From Dioscorea cayenensis subsp. rotundata (Eukaryota; Streptophyta; Magnoliopsida; Dioscoreales; Dioscoreaceae), in the NCBI RefSeq assembly GCF_009730915.1, contig NC_052472.1, forward strand, positions 1,054,001-1,118,000: a DNA stretch of 64,000 nucleotides, in the 5' to 3' direction. A program made the position numbers and the translations under genes. The notes under the pieces were generated by a model that had not been told where the DNA came from, searched no databases, and saw only the letters and a list, made by a program, of their open reading frames with translations. Below are positions 45,601-57,144 of this stretch, piece after piece (position 1 is the stretch's first letter; each line of letters begins with the position of its first letter).

Positions 45601-46388
45601 ATGGGACGTGGAGTCAGTAGCGGAGGGGGACAGAGCTCTTTGGATTACCTTTTCGGGGGCAATGAAGCTCCCAAACGAGCCACTGAGAATGCACCTCCTC
45701 CGGTGAGTGTTCCCGCACCACCATCAGCTGATAATGCTAAACAAATTCCAGCAGGCATCCAGGGGAAAACTACTAACAATTATTTCCGAGCAGATGGTCA
45801 GAACTGTGGCAATTTCATCACGGTATAATCTGTTGCATCCTTTGTTAGCTAATTCTAAGTTAAATATGTGTTTTTGTTCTTCTCAATTCCATGTGCTTGT
45901 TAATTTTATTGTGGTAATTACCATACACATCCTTTCCCCGCGAATTCATTACTTATGATTGATTTCGGCGCTGTACTTTTGAAGATTATTTGTGAGCTCT
46001 CAGAAAGAACAATTTTGTTAGGTCATTTGATAGGAAAAAAGCTACTCAATGGTCCATTTTTTACTCTAGACATGTTACATGTAAATTGATAAATAATGCG
46101 ATATGTTTATGGATTGAATTAGGTTCTCATCAATATTGAAAATATAGACGGAAAGCAATAGGGAACAATGTATCCGCTTTTGGAGGGTGATTATCAAAAA
46201 CTAAATATGCAATCTCGAACTTTTCATGATAGTACAGGCTTTGAAAATTATTTCTCTTTATTTTGAATCCATATATATGTGTAAAACATTACACTTCGGT
46301 GCAGGAACGTCCTTCGACAAAGGTGCATGCCGCGCCTGGGGGAGGCTCTTCCCTTGATTATCTCTTCGGTGGTGCCGGCAAAAACTAA
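45601..46388 (+). CDS. SP1L: SPIRAL1-like microtubule-associated protein, copy 2
   Basis: Two coding exons, 45601-45822 and 46305-46388, joined in phase 0 for 101 residues, the usual SPIRAL1-like length. It carries the canonical start MGRGVSSGGGQSSLDYLFGG, the core KQIPAGIQGKTTNNYFRADG and the C-terminal GGGSSLDYLFGGAGKN. Both repeats have the normal SSLDYLFG, so this copy is closer to the family consensus than copy 1. The intron position and phase are identical in both copies. The short Pro-rich middle lacks the AEKPAP repeats. The first, non-coding exon ends at 44345, within the duplicated block. The two genes are in the same orientation, about 37 kb apart. Confidence 0.94.
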
Positions 46389-48050
46389 CTAAATTAAAGT
46401 CTATGTTGTACCAGAAACTTGAAAGGTAATGTCTAGTAAAACATAAAGTTGTCGATGTTCGAAATGTTTAGCTACTAAACTTGTTCTCCATTGTAATATC
46501 TATTGCTATGTTGAATGTGTGTTTTCTTATCTTTTGCTTGTTAAATTAGATTGGATGAAATGAACCTTCTCAGTAGCAACTTACATCTTTCTGTTCTCCA
46601 AAATCACTAATTCATGCTTATTTATTTTACACCAATTTTTGTATGTCTGTTGATACTTAGTTTCTTGTCTTTACCAAAAAGATTATTGACATGTATTACA
46701 ATACAGATTATGTTATTTTTAATGAAGCAAATTTCTATAATATAATCTAGATATAACTATATAAAAAAATAAATTCTTATTGTTTCCTAACTAATTTTGT
46801 TCTTGAAGGATATACATGTAATTATAATTTTTAAATGAATTTGCAATGTGACATATGAATATATGGTAAATAATTACTTATAAATAATAATTAATCCATG
46901 GTTTTTATGATTGCCACCAATACATTGTCTTCTTATGTTTGATGATATTGTCACAATATTTTGAAGGTTGAACCAATTATAATGCTGGTTGAGTGTTGTT
47001 TTGTCATTCTAAAAGCTACAAATAGTTAAAATTTCTTTTATAGATTTCATATTAGTAAAGGGTTAGTGAAAGAACAATTCAAGTTGCTAAAAATCTTATT
47101 TTACTAAAACTCTAGTATAACTTTTTAATTGCCTTTCGATTAAAATTAAAAATTATAACATTTAACCAAAATATTTTAAAAATTATTAACAAAATTCTAT
47201 ATTGTTTTTAATGGATAATAATGTAAAAAAAGAGAATGACATGTTAACAGAATTAATGATATATATCTGGTAAGTAATTATTAATTAATATATTTTAAAT
47301 TAAAAAAATATATAATTATGTATTAATAATTTTACCAAGTATAAAATTATTTGAAGTGGTAGAACAAAATATCAAAATATTTTGTCTTGCTAATTTTTTT
47401 TTATTAAGAAAAACGTAGGATTATGTAAAGTGGTGTTACATTAATTTTTGTTCTCTTTCCACGAATAAAATATAGATTCGAATAAAAAGATTGTGTTGTT
47501 CATTAAATATCAAATAGAGAATAATACAAGTACTTGTGTTGCACTATAACCACTTGTACTGCATTGTGCCCAACCGTACTCATAAGATTCGTTTTCACGG
47601 TTGTTTATTGATTAGTACTTGAACAAAAATTTTTTTTTTAAATTATTTTTTTATTAATCTATAAAGAATTATTATATTTATTACAATGGTTAGAAGACCA
47701 TTAAATCAAAATGTCTAATCAGGTCAATGATATTTGGTCTATTGATATCTTATCTTTTATATAAGGTGTTCAGGGTGAGAATACATATATTGTTAAATTT
47801 ATTGTTATCATATGTCTGTTTTTTAATGTAGCTTGTCCAATAAATGAAAAAAATTGTAAAATTAGCTTGATAATTTTTAATTGTTGGAGTTTTTTGATAT
47901 ATATATAGATATTAAAAAAATTGTGCCAATTCAACACAAAGCATCTCGGTTTAATATCTGCCCATATAAATAAATTGAAAAAAAACAACTTAAAAAAAAA
48001 CCCAAATAAAAATACTGTGAAATTATAAAAATATAAATAATAAACAATGG

Positions 48051-48081
<31 letters not shown>

Positions 48082-49486
48082 ATAGTAGAAATTGGTCAAT
48101 GGCTTGGGTTGGCGAAAGAAACGGAGCCATTGGAGGGTGGAAGCCGGCGCCGCCGTTGCACGGGAAGCGGCGCGGCTCGCGCTCACGTTGCCAAGTGGGC
48201 CCCGCCCCCGTCACGAGATCCACCGCCACTTCGGCTCGTTGCCCGATTTTTATGTGGCCTTGATTGTCGCAATTGAGAAGAAGCCGAGCCGAAAAGAGTC
48301 GGCTTATAACTTCACGGCTTATCGGATCACAACCCGTTAATATCCACATTGACAGTACCCTCCCTTGCTTATCGGGTTCGGATCCTTCTTAAACAAGTTC
48401 ACTTGTGGCGTTAATGAGCCATTTCCGAAAGGTAAATATATATTAAAAAAAGCATATGGGAATTTTTCATAAATACATATGACCTTGTTTGAATTGGCTT
48501 ATAAAAAAACTTTTTTTTTTTGGTTTAGTAGAAATTTTTTTTTATTCTCAGAATAAATTAAAGTGTTTTTCAGTATTTTATGTTTAGATAAGTTATTGGA
48601 AAAGAGTACTTTTATAACCTTAAAACAGCTTCTCATAAATGCTTTTTCCAAAAAAACACTATATGACTAGCTTAAAAAAAAAAAAACATTTTTTTATTTT
48701 TTTATCAGCTCTTTTTTTTTGCAAAAAAAATCAATACAAATAACTTTTTTTGAACGCAGAAGTGCATAACTTTAAAGAAACACTTTTTGGTTTTTTTCAA
48801 AAAAACTAATCCAAACAAACTCTATATATATTTGCATATATGACTTTGTTAAAATATAAATTACAAATATATTCTTTTTTTAAAAATTAAGGTTTATGGA
48901 TATATATACCCATTAATCATATTTTTTTATTTAATAATCAATAAAAATTTGAAAAAAATATTATTATTATTTATTTTTGACAAATAGTGTACAATCACCC
49001 TCGTTTAAGGAAAATCATGAATATATATTGGAGTACAGTATAAGTGCAAGCTCAATAAATACTTATGCTCTCATTTTGGATGATTTTTCAGGTTTTTCTC
49101 CCATAATAAACATCTTACACAAAGGATCATATATCAATAGACCCAGAGACAAAAACAGTTGGCTAAAAAAATTATTTATATTTATATCTAATGAGGATTT
49201 GTTTTTGAAAAAAAAATAAAATGCAATATATTTAACTAAAAACAAAAAAAAATATTTTTTTAATAATTTAGTGTAATAATCCATTGTTTATATAATATAC
49301 ATAACATGTATTAATTACCTATCAAAATTAATTAAAAAAATGATACACATTTACAACTTAAACCATTAAACGGGTTATCGGATCCAAATCAGCAAAAAAA
49401 CAAAAAAACCATGTAAAAAAAATGAAATTAACTCTCAATTCTTTCAAGGGTATAACAGTCAAATAACTTAGCACACTAATATAAAA
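46389..49486. other. Intergenic with GC-rich island
   Basis: The 3'UTR of copy 2 is followed by AT-rich DNA with no recognised gene. An AAAT microsatellite (48049-48085) precedes the GC-rich island, listed separately. Confidence 0.45.
48086..48380 (+). other. Isolated GC-rich island, promoter-like, no gene
   Basis: About 290 bp rich in G+C and CpG (GGCGCCGCC, GCGGCGCGGCTCGCGC, GGGCCCCGCCCCC) in otherwise AT-rich DNA. It contains GTGGGCCCC (48196-48204), resembling the TCP/site II element (GGNCCCAC) of plant housekeeping promoters. The open frames on both strands (48092-48340 +, 48023-48349 -) have no recognisable homology. No splice-linked exon follows on either side. It could be a captured promoter or 5' end, or the remains of an element. 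Confidence 0.4.
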
Positions 49487-49702
49487 AGGGAATGACTTAG
49501 GTGAAGTTAGATAGGTGTAGTTAGTGTAATTCACCATTGGATGTTTGACACGTGGCATGAGATGAGTAATTTTTAAAAAAAGGTAAGGACATTATAGGAA
49601 AGTTATTATATTTTTATATATATTTGGGACACGTGTCAAAGACATCCGATGAGTGAAACTACACTAGCTACTGCTATCTCAAGCTTCACCTAAGTCATTC
49701 CC
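49487..49702. mobile_element. 216-bp hAT-type MITE in the CYP78A promoter region
   Basis: The ends GGGAATGACTTAGGTGAAG and CTTCACCTAAGTCATTCCC are inverted repeats. The flanking direct repeat ATATAAAA (49479-49486 and 49703-49710) is 8 bp. Internally ACACGTG-type words occur in both halves (CACGTGGC near 49550, ACACGTGTC near 49630), giving two ACGT/G-box motifs. A further partial terminus (AAATGACTTAGGTGAAGTTA) directly follows at 49713, apparently a second, truncated copy. Confidence 0.8.
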
Positions 49703-49843
49703 ATATAAAAGGAAATGACTTAGGTGAAGTTAGATAGGCCCAGCTTCAGTTTTGACCTTAACTTAACCAGAGTTAAAAAAAAAAACTAACCATGGTTAAA
49801 TATTAACCCCTTTAATTCCAACCCATTTTCAAAACCCCCGCTC

Positions 49844-49853
49844 TATATATATA
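49844..49853 (+). promoter_or_regulatory. TATA box of CYP78A gene
   Basis: TATATATATA in a C-rich context (CTCTATATATATAACCGTCC) before a CT-rich leader. Start of transcription is expected near 49880. The leader to the ATG is about 450 nt. Confidence 0.6.
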
Positions 49854-49879
49854 ACCGTCCTCTTCCCCACACTTTCATC

Positions 49880-50260
49880 CCCACTTCCCCTCACTTCCTT
49901 ACCTGACTTCCTTGCTTCCGGATTTTCTCTCTCTATTCTTCTTCCTCTCTCTCTCTCTCTCTAAAACTCATTCAATTCTCATCAAAATCCAATCTTTTTA
50001 TCACATTCACAATCAAAACACAGTTTTCTCACCAATTTTCATATCAAAATCTAATCTTTGGACTTTTTCTCTAATTAAAATCTTGTTATTTTCTCCCCAG
50101 TTCCCCTCCGCTTCCCTCACTTCCTTGCTTCAAGATTTTCTCTAGAACTTCTCCAATTCTCATCAAAATCCAATCTTTTCATCACATTCACAATCAAAAC
50201 CCAGCTTTCTCACTATTTTTCTCATCAAAATCTAATCTTTGGATTTTTTTTCATTGCATA
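49880..50260 (+). repeat. Tandemly duplicated 5' leader of CYP78A
   Basis: Two similar units, about 49888-50065 and 50100-50260. They share CCTCACTTCC, AATTCTCATCAAAATCCAATC, ATCACATTCACAATCAAAAC and ATCAAAATCTAATCTTTGGA in order. The first unit also contains a CTCTCT tract. Non-coding. Confidence 0.8.
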
Positions 50261-50332
50261 TTCATCATCAAATCAAGTTGTTTGCACTATTTTTCCTCAT
50301 AAAAATTTAGTTCTTTTGATCTTTTTGCATCC

Positions 50333-52028
50333 ATGTCTTCTTCCAACATTGATCCATTCTTAATCTTTCTCACCCTCTCCAACACCAATCTCTACCTTCT
50401 TCTCCTTCTCCTTCCTCTAATTGTCCTGTTCCTCCTTCACCTCTCCCCAGGAGGTCTCCCTATGGGCTTGTTCCTCAAGATCACCACCCCATTCAAGAAT
50501 CCCAGGTCCTCCAGGCACCATCTTCTCCCTCTCTGGTCCTCTCCCTCACAGAGCTCTAGCCAAGCTCTCAACCTCCTTCCAATCCCTTTATCTAATGGCC
50601 TTCTCCATTGGCTTCACCAGGTTCATCATCTCCAGCCACCCAGACTCAGCCAAAGAAATCCTCAACAACTCATCCTTTGCTGACAGGCCAATCAAAGAAT
50701 CAGCTTATGAACTTCTCTTCCACAGAGCCATGGGTTTTGCCCCATTTGGTGACTACTGGAGAACCCTCAGAAGACTCTCATCCACCCATTTATTCAGTCC
50801 CAAAAAGATCTCATCTCTTGCAGGACAAAGGATGGAGATTGGGACCCAAATGGTGGCTCAGATTGATTCTCTTATGAGGAAACATGGGAAGGTTGAGTTG
50901 AAGCAAGTGTTGCATTTTGCTGCATTGAATAGCATAATGATGAGTGTTTTTGGGAAGAAGTATGAGTTTGGGAAAGGGAATGATGGGTTGGAGTTGGAGG
51001 AGCTTGTGAAGGAGGGATATGAATTGCTTGGAGTTTTCAATTGGAGTGATCACTTGCCTTTGATTGGCTGGTTTGATTTCCAGGGTGTGAGGAGAAGGTG
51101 CAAGAATTTGATTAAGAAAGTTGATGTTTTTGTTCTTCAGATCATTAAGGAACACAGGGAGAGAAGATCCAATGGTAGTTTCGATGAAATTAATGCTGAT
51201 TTCGTCGATGTTTTGCTTCATTTTCAGTCTGAGGAGAAGCTCTCTGATTCGGATATCATCGCTGTTCTTTGGGTATACATACATAGATTTGATTATTTTG
51301 CTGCAAAATATTGATTTGAATTCATGTTTCAGCTGAGAATTCAATTGATTACTAATGACTTTTATCAAATTTTATGCAATTATTTTACTTCAATCCATCG
51401 ATTTCATCGTTCTTTTACTGCTATGTAGGAAATGATATTCAGAGGAACCGATACGGTGGCGATACTACTCGAATGGATAATGGCGAGAATGGTACTCCAT
51501 CCAGAGATACAATCCAAAGCGCAATTAGAGATCGAAAACATAGTCGGGAGCTCAAATTCAGTTTCTGAAACCGACATACCGAAGCTACATTATCTCCAAT
51601 CGATCGTTAAAGAATGCCTAAGACTACACCCGCCCGGCCCGCTCTTATCTTGGGCTCGGCTCGCGATACACGATACTTTTATTGGCGATAACTTTGTACC
51701 GGCTGGCACGACGGCGATGGTGAACATGTGGGCAATTACTCATGATGAATCTATTTGGCATGACGCCGAAAAATTCAAACCAGAGAGATTTATGGATGGT
51801 GAAGATGTTAGTGTTATGGGAAGTGATCTTCGAATTGCGCCTTTTGGATCAGGGAGAAGAGTTTGCCCTGGTAAAACAATGGCATTGGCTAATGTTCATC
51901 TTTGGTTAGCTCAATTGCTTCAAAGATTCAAATGGGAGGCTTGTGAAGGTGTTGATCTTAGTGAATGTTTGAAGATGTCTCTTGAGATGAAAAACAGTTT
52001 GGTTTGCAAGGTTGTTCAAAGATCTTAG
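50333..52028 (+). CDS. CYP78A: Cytochrome P450, CYP78A family, with N-terminal frameshift
   Basis: Two exons, 50333-51272 and 51429-52028, with the single intron in the position usual for CYP78A (after VLW, before EMIFRGTDT). CYP78A enzymes (KLUH/PLASTOCHRON1 group) set organ size and leaf rate through an unidentified mobile signal; they sit in the ER membrane. Seen: anchor helix [20 protein letters not shown], then [25 protein letters not shown]-helix FRGTDT, ExxR in KECLR, PERF, heme loop [10 protein letters not shown]. The anchor is in one frame and everything from LWA onward is in the +1 frame. The switch falls at 50459-50462, where four bases stand in place of three within the family motif PGGLAWA. 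In addition IPGPPG is followed directly by TIFSLSGP, about six residues short of the usual hinge. The rest is intact to the stop (about 511 codons in all). Sequencing error or recent pseudogene. Confidence 0.88.
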
Positions 52029-52609
52029 TGTCTCTATTTTTAGTTTTATTTTTAATTTTTAATTTTTTGAAGTATTTGATGTTGGAAGTGTGTTTGTCTT
52101 TGATGTTTATGTTGTTTGATGAAGTTGTTAGGGTGAAATGTACAGTGGGTTTGAAAATTATATATGTCATAATAAATAGTTTATTATAATTTTTATGATA
52201 AATATTAAGTATAATTTATGTTAGGAAATGTGGACAAGTCTTCTGACCTTTGATTTGGGAGTTGGAATGAAATACCTACTCATATGTTAGTTGATCATAA
52301 TTAATTTTTTTATGTTGTTTTCATTATTATTGATTTTAAAAAGTAAATAAATCATATAAATTAAAAGAGAACACAAAACAAATAAGCGCATAGTGATCAC
52401 CAGCTAGGAGATGAGACAGAGTCTTCTCATTCAGTGGCATTGACAGTGACTTCAGTAGATTAGCCAACCTTCCATAAGATGACGGCTTTTTAAGATATTT
52501 TTTTACTTCACAAAATTTTAAAAATTTTAAGCTGAATTTGACTATTTTAACAATAAAATTTTTTAATATTATTTTATGATTTTTAATATGTACGTATTTT
52601 TTATTGTTT

Positions 52610-52645
<36 letters not shown>

Positions 52646-53549
52646 GGTGGTTAGATTGGAATTGATCAATGATGATTCAAGTTTTTCCTAACCGGGTCAA
52701 AAGTTCTATTTAAAATAAGAGACATCATTTTTTATAATATATAACTTAAGAATCAAATATGATCAATAAAAAAAATTAATTTTTATTTTTCAACCATACA
52801 CTATCTTAATTAGAAAAATGTGTTGCTAGCAGTTATTTTATTTTCTGTTTATTTCTAATACTACATTTGAATAAAAACATAAATAAGTACTTATTTTTAT
52901 TGGTTACTAACATCTCTAACAATCTGATGGAATATTTAATTGATGCCATTTTAACCCTAACCCTAGAAACAATCACATGTTATCTTAAAAAATAAGAATA
53001 ATAATAATAAAAAATATTCTACAAGGCTACAATATTCCTTGAAATGTTGGTGACAAAGTGAGGTTCTAATATTATGAGATTATGGTTCACTCAAACACAT
53101 TACACAAATGCCACTAATTCTTATAAGATGGTAAGGTAACCTTTAATTTGCACTTTATAGTACATAAGCACCAAATTCTTTGAAGAATAAGAACCCAAAA
53201 TCAATTATCTTATTCCTAAATATATACTTCTCCCTGATACAAATCTTCATTAGAATATTTGCTCACAAACATAAACAAAAAACAATTAATTTTGCTTCCT
53301 TTCACCTTCTACAAGACTTGCATCACTTATAATTTAATTACAACTATTTTTTATTTTATGCTAAACATACTCAAGGGTTTATTCGAGAAGGTACCTTATG
53401 ATCAATATTTAAAATTAAAATTAATTATAGTTATTTGTTTGACTGTGACTATTGATTTCAATTTACATGGTCTCATCGGCTCTCCTAATTAAACTAATAT
53501 AATTGACTTTTTTTAAATACTTTGTTAAAATCTTATCTAGTTTGATCTC
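52029..53549. other. Intergenic, AT-rich
   Basis: CYP78A 3'UTR followed by unassigned AT-rich DNA; AT microsatellite at 52612-52640. No gene recognised. Confidence 0.45.
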
Positions 53550-54115
53550 ATTGTAAAATTTGATTAGATTAACATTAAAGTCAAACCAACACTCTTTCTT
53601 GTCGGATGATCAAGACCTAATCGCCATGTGTTAACAAATTTTATAACATTTATATAAGAGCAACGCAATTTACTCGACAAAAGTCTTAATATTATAAATA
53701 TCATATGTAATCCAAACATGAAATTTTCATATGTAAAATTTGACTAGGACATTAAAGCCAAACCGAGGCTCCTTCATTGTTGGATAATCAAAACCTAATT
53801 GCTTGTGTTATCGAAATCTATAACATTTATACAAGAACAATGAATCTTGCGTTGAAGATCATTTACTGGATAAAAGTCTTAAAATTAATATTGTATGTAA
53901 TCCAAACATAAAATTTCATATGTAAATTTGGACTAGCTAGGACATTAAAGTCGAACCAACACTCTTTCATTGTCGGATAATCAAGACTTAATCGGTAATG
54001 TTATCAAATTTAATTTGCAACATTTATACAACAACTTAACCACGCAATCTATTTGGAAAAAGTTTTAATACTAATATCATATGTAACCCAAACATAAAAT
54101 TTCATATAAAGTCAT
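53550..54115 (+). repeat. Three tandem units of ~185 bp
   Basis: Units start near 53551, 53731 and 53921. Each has ATTAAAG(T/C)C(A/G)AACC, ACTCTTTC.TTGTCGGAT(G/A)ATCAA, CCTAAT or CTTAATCG, ACATTTATA.AA and ATATGTAA(T/C)CCAAACATAAAATTTCATAT. Copies have diverged by about 15-20%. Non-coding. Confidence 0.8.
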
Positions 54116-55540
54116 ATTATTAATCATAAAAAACATGGAAAAATCTCAAATTAGAATTTGAAGGAGGCAAGGTATAAAGACACCAAAGAAGAATGTGACC
54201 AAATTTTATTGGTAAATTAACTTGCAAATTGCTTGAGTTTTCTTAGCCACCTTTGCAACGAAAGATTTAGTCATTAAATCCCAACTCATTTGTTCATCAT
54301 TTTTTTTAATTATGGTTCCATTTTCAAGCTTAATTCCAAGTCAAGTGCATGTCAATATCACACCATTAGTTTATGTTTTGTTTTCCATATATATATATAT
54401 ATATATATTTTAATTCTTAGCCACCTTTGTAATATTATTTTATTTTATTTTTACATTTGTACCCTTAATCATTAAATATTACTTCAATTAATCTGTTTAA
54501 AAAATATCAAGTAATTGTATCAAATGTCCGATATTAGAAAAAAAAGTATTTTACAAAAAAATCTATTAAATCATATACTTCTCTTCATTCTAACATTAAT
54601 TTTGTTATCAATGTCTATAAAATTCTTCTCATTGAAAAAGAACTTATAAACATGACGAACAAGGGTAGAGTTGTCATTTTATATTATTGATAATAAATAA
54701 CAATTGATAATAAATTTAAATAAACATTTTATAATAATAATAATGATGATGATAAAAATAATAAGATTATTATATCATGGTTGTCACTTATGGTGCACTT
54801 CCAAGTGTTTTTCTTTGTGGCTTCCAAGTTTGCATGGATTGGTTGGCCATCTCATTCATGCATACGTAAAGCTTTATAATAAGCCATGCAATATTATTAT
54901 TAAACCCATAAAATTTGTAGTCATTCAGAACACAACCTTGAAACAACTCATCAACAGATCACTTGCTTCATTCTTTAAAATTTAATGTTATTAAATTAAT
55001 GAATCAAATAATTTACATATAAATGCACGCATCTACCAAACCAAATTAATATCCATGTCATCTGAAAGTTTCTAAGTATTACTTTGAACAAATTCTTGGC
55101 AAGATCTAAAATCAAAGACCATAATTAGTCTTGGTCTTTGATAATATTTTATGTAAATGGTTTAAAAGGGTCAAGGTTTTCATATATATATATATATATA
55201 TATATAATAAGTAGAATAATTAATTAGGGGATGCTTTCCTAATTAGAGCTTTGGAATAATTATAAAAATATAGTGTTTAACTGAAGTGAGATTAACTAAT
55301 TCAAGGTAGTTAGTTAAACACTTAAGTTTCATTGGAGACTCAGAACTCTTTCTTTGGAAGTCATCTCTTTGGACAAGGAGGTTGACAATAAAAAATAGAT
55401 AATATAATATAATGTTTGTTTAATAATAAAATGTATGCTTAATTTAATTCTTCATTTAATTATAACTATTTATTTTTTTCATTATAATTGTGTGTATATA
55501 TATATATATATCTAATTAATTACTTTCCTAAACCTTGATT
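54116..55540. other. Intergenic, AT-rich
   Basis: No gene recognised; simple repeats at 54390-54408 and 55182-55205. Confidence 0.4.
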
Positions 55541-56245
55541 AAAGTGTGATTAAGTTGTTGTACTTAAGAAAGCTTTTTTTATTTATATTTTTTAAAATAG
55601 ATTTATGAAAGCAAAGGAGTCTTCTATTCAATGTATACCAATATCATGTTTATTGTTAATAACTACTCTATAATAATTTGTAATTATATATATATATATA
55701 TATTATATATTCGGTATATATATATTCACTCACATAAACATAATATTCTAAGCTTCATAAAATATGAAATATGTTTATATATAATACTATATCTTTTTTA
55801 GAAGGAGACCAAGAAATAGAATAAGTCTTAGTTGGCATGAGTAATTTCCTAATCAATATTTAGGATGGCGCTTGTCACCTATTAGTAAAAAAAAAGTGTG
55901 ATTAAGTTGTCGTAATTAAGATAGCTTTTTTATTTAGATTTTTTAAAATAGATTTATGAAAGCAAAGGATCTCTTCTATTCAATATATACCAAAACATGT
56001 TTATTGTTAATAACTACTCTCTCATATTTTATAATTATATATATTAAATCTTCGCTATATATATATATTTTCACTCACATAAACATAATATTCTAAGCTT
56101 CATAAAATATGAAATATGTTTATATATAATACTATATTTTTTTCTAGAAGTAGACCAAGAAACAGAATAAGTCTTAGTTGGCATGAGTAATTTTCTAATC
56201 AATATTTACTAGTTCTTAGATTTTGTCACTCAATAAGAAAGTGAA
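55541..56245 (+). repeat. Tandem duplication of ~352 bp
   Basis: Unit 1 is 55541-55893, unit 2 55894-56245. Shared in order: AAGTGTGATTAAGTTGT, AAAATAGATTTATGAAAGCA, TCACTCACATAAACATAATA, AATATGAAATATGTTTATAT and AATAAGTCTTAGTTGGCATG. The copies are about 90% alike by eye. Non-coding. Confidence 0.85.
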
Positions 56246-57144
56246 TATAATAGTTCATTATATTTATTTGTCTTTGTCTTTACAACTTAGAAGCATTTGA
56301 TGAAGATGATAACAATGTAAAATATATTATTATATATATATATATATTAAATAGGCATAGATATATCTTTAATTAGATCCTCTTGTATTCCAAGTAATAG
56401 TTGAAGTGAAACTTGATTCTTGTTTCTAGTGTTTCTGGATTTTTATTCATGGAATCAACTCAAGTTATGTTCTTTATGTTTCATTCTTTTATTCTCTTTC
56501 CATGAGTCACATTCATGTGTTGATCTTTTGTTTTTTTGGTTGATTAAGAGAATATATTTGGGCCCATGTAAAAAAAAAAGGAAAATAAAAAATAAAACCT
56601 ATAAATTTTCAATTGTTATTGGGTGTAAATTACGAATATAACCTTGAAGTTTTACTGTCTTTAAAGGTTGAATAGAAAGAAAATAAATAATCAAGGCAGT
56701 TGTCTGTTCATGAACATTGATCTCAATATCAACAGTTAGAAGAGTTAGCCTGATTACAATTACCAAAATACCCTTGGAAATTCCGACGAGCAAAATGATA
56801 CATGAATATATATGGATGTTACGACAAGTTCGAGATGACAAGATAATTAAATTAGAATTTGTAGAAATGAGTCCCCGAAAATACAAAATGCCGACATTCG
56901 AATGATTAATAACATGTGTAGCTTTAAAATCTGCACACAAGAATTGCCTGCAAGCGTAGAGATCGATCGACTCGGGCTTTCGGTGCAGAAAGTGAGAAAC
57001 AATACGAGATTCTCGATAAAAACCATAATACGAAAAGCTCGGAATAACCATCAGCTTTTGCTCGAGAACTTTCGATTTCTTCGAGATTTCTTCGGTCCTT
57101 TCGATCTCGGGGCTCAGTTTTTTGTTAATTCTTGCTTGTGAGTG
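56246..57144. other. Intergenic / 3' region of the exonuclease gene
   Basis: The minus-strand exonuclease gene ends at 57145. The ~500 bp beyond its stop are less AT-rich than the DNA further left and may contain its 3'UTR. Open frames here on both strands have no recognised homology. Confidence 0.35.
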
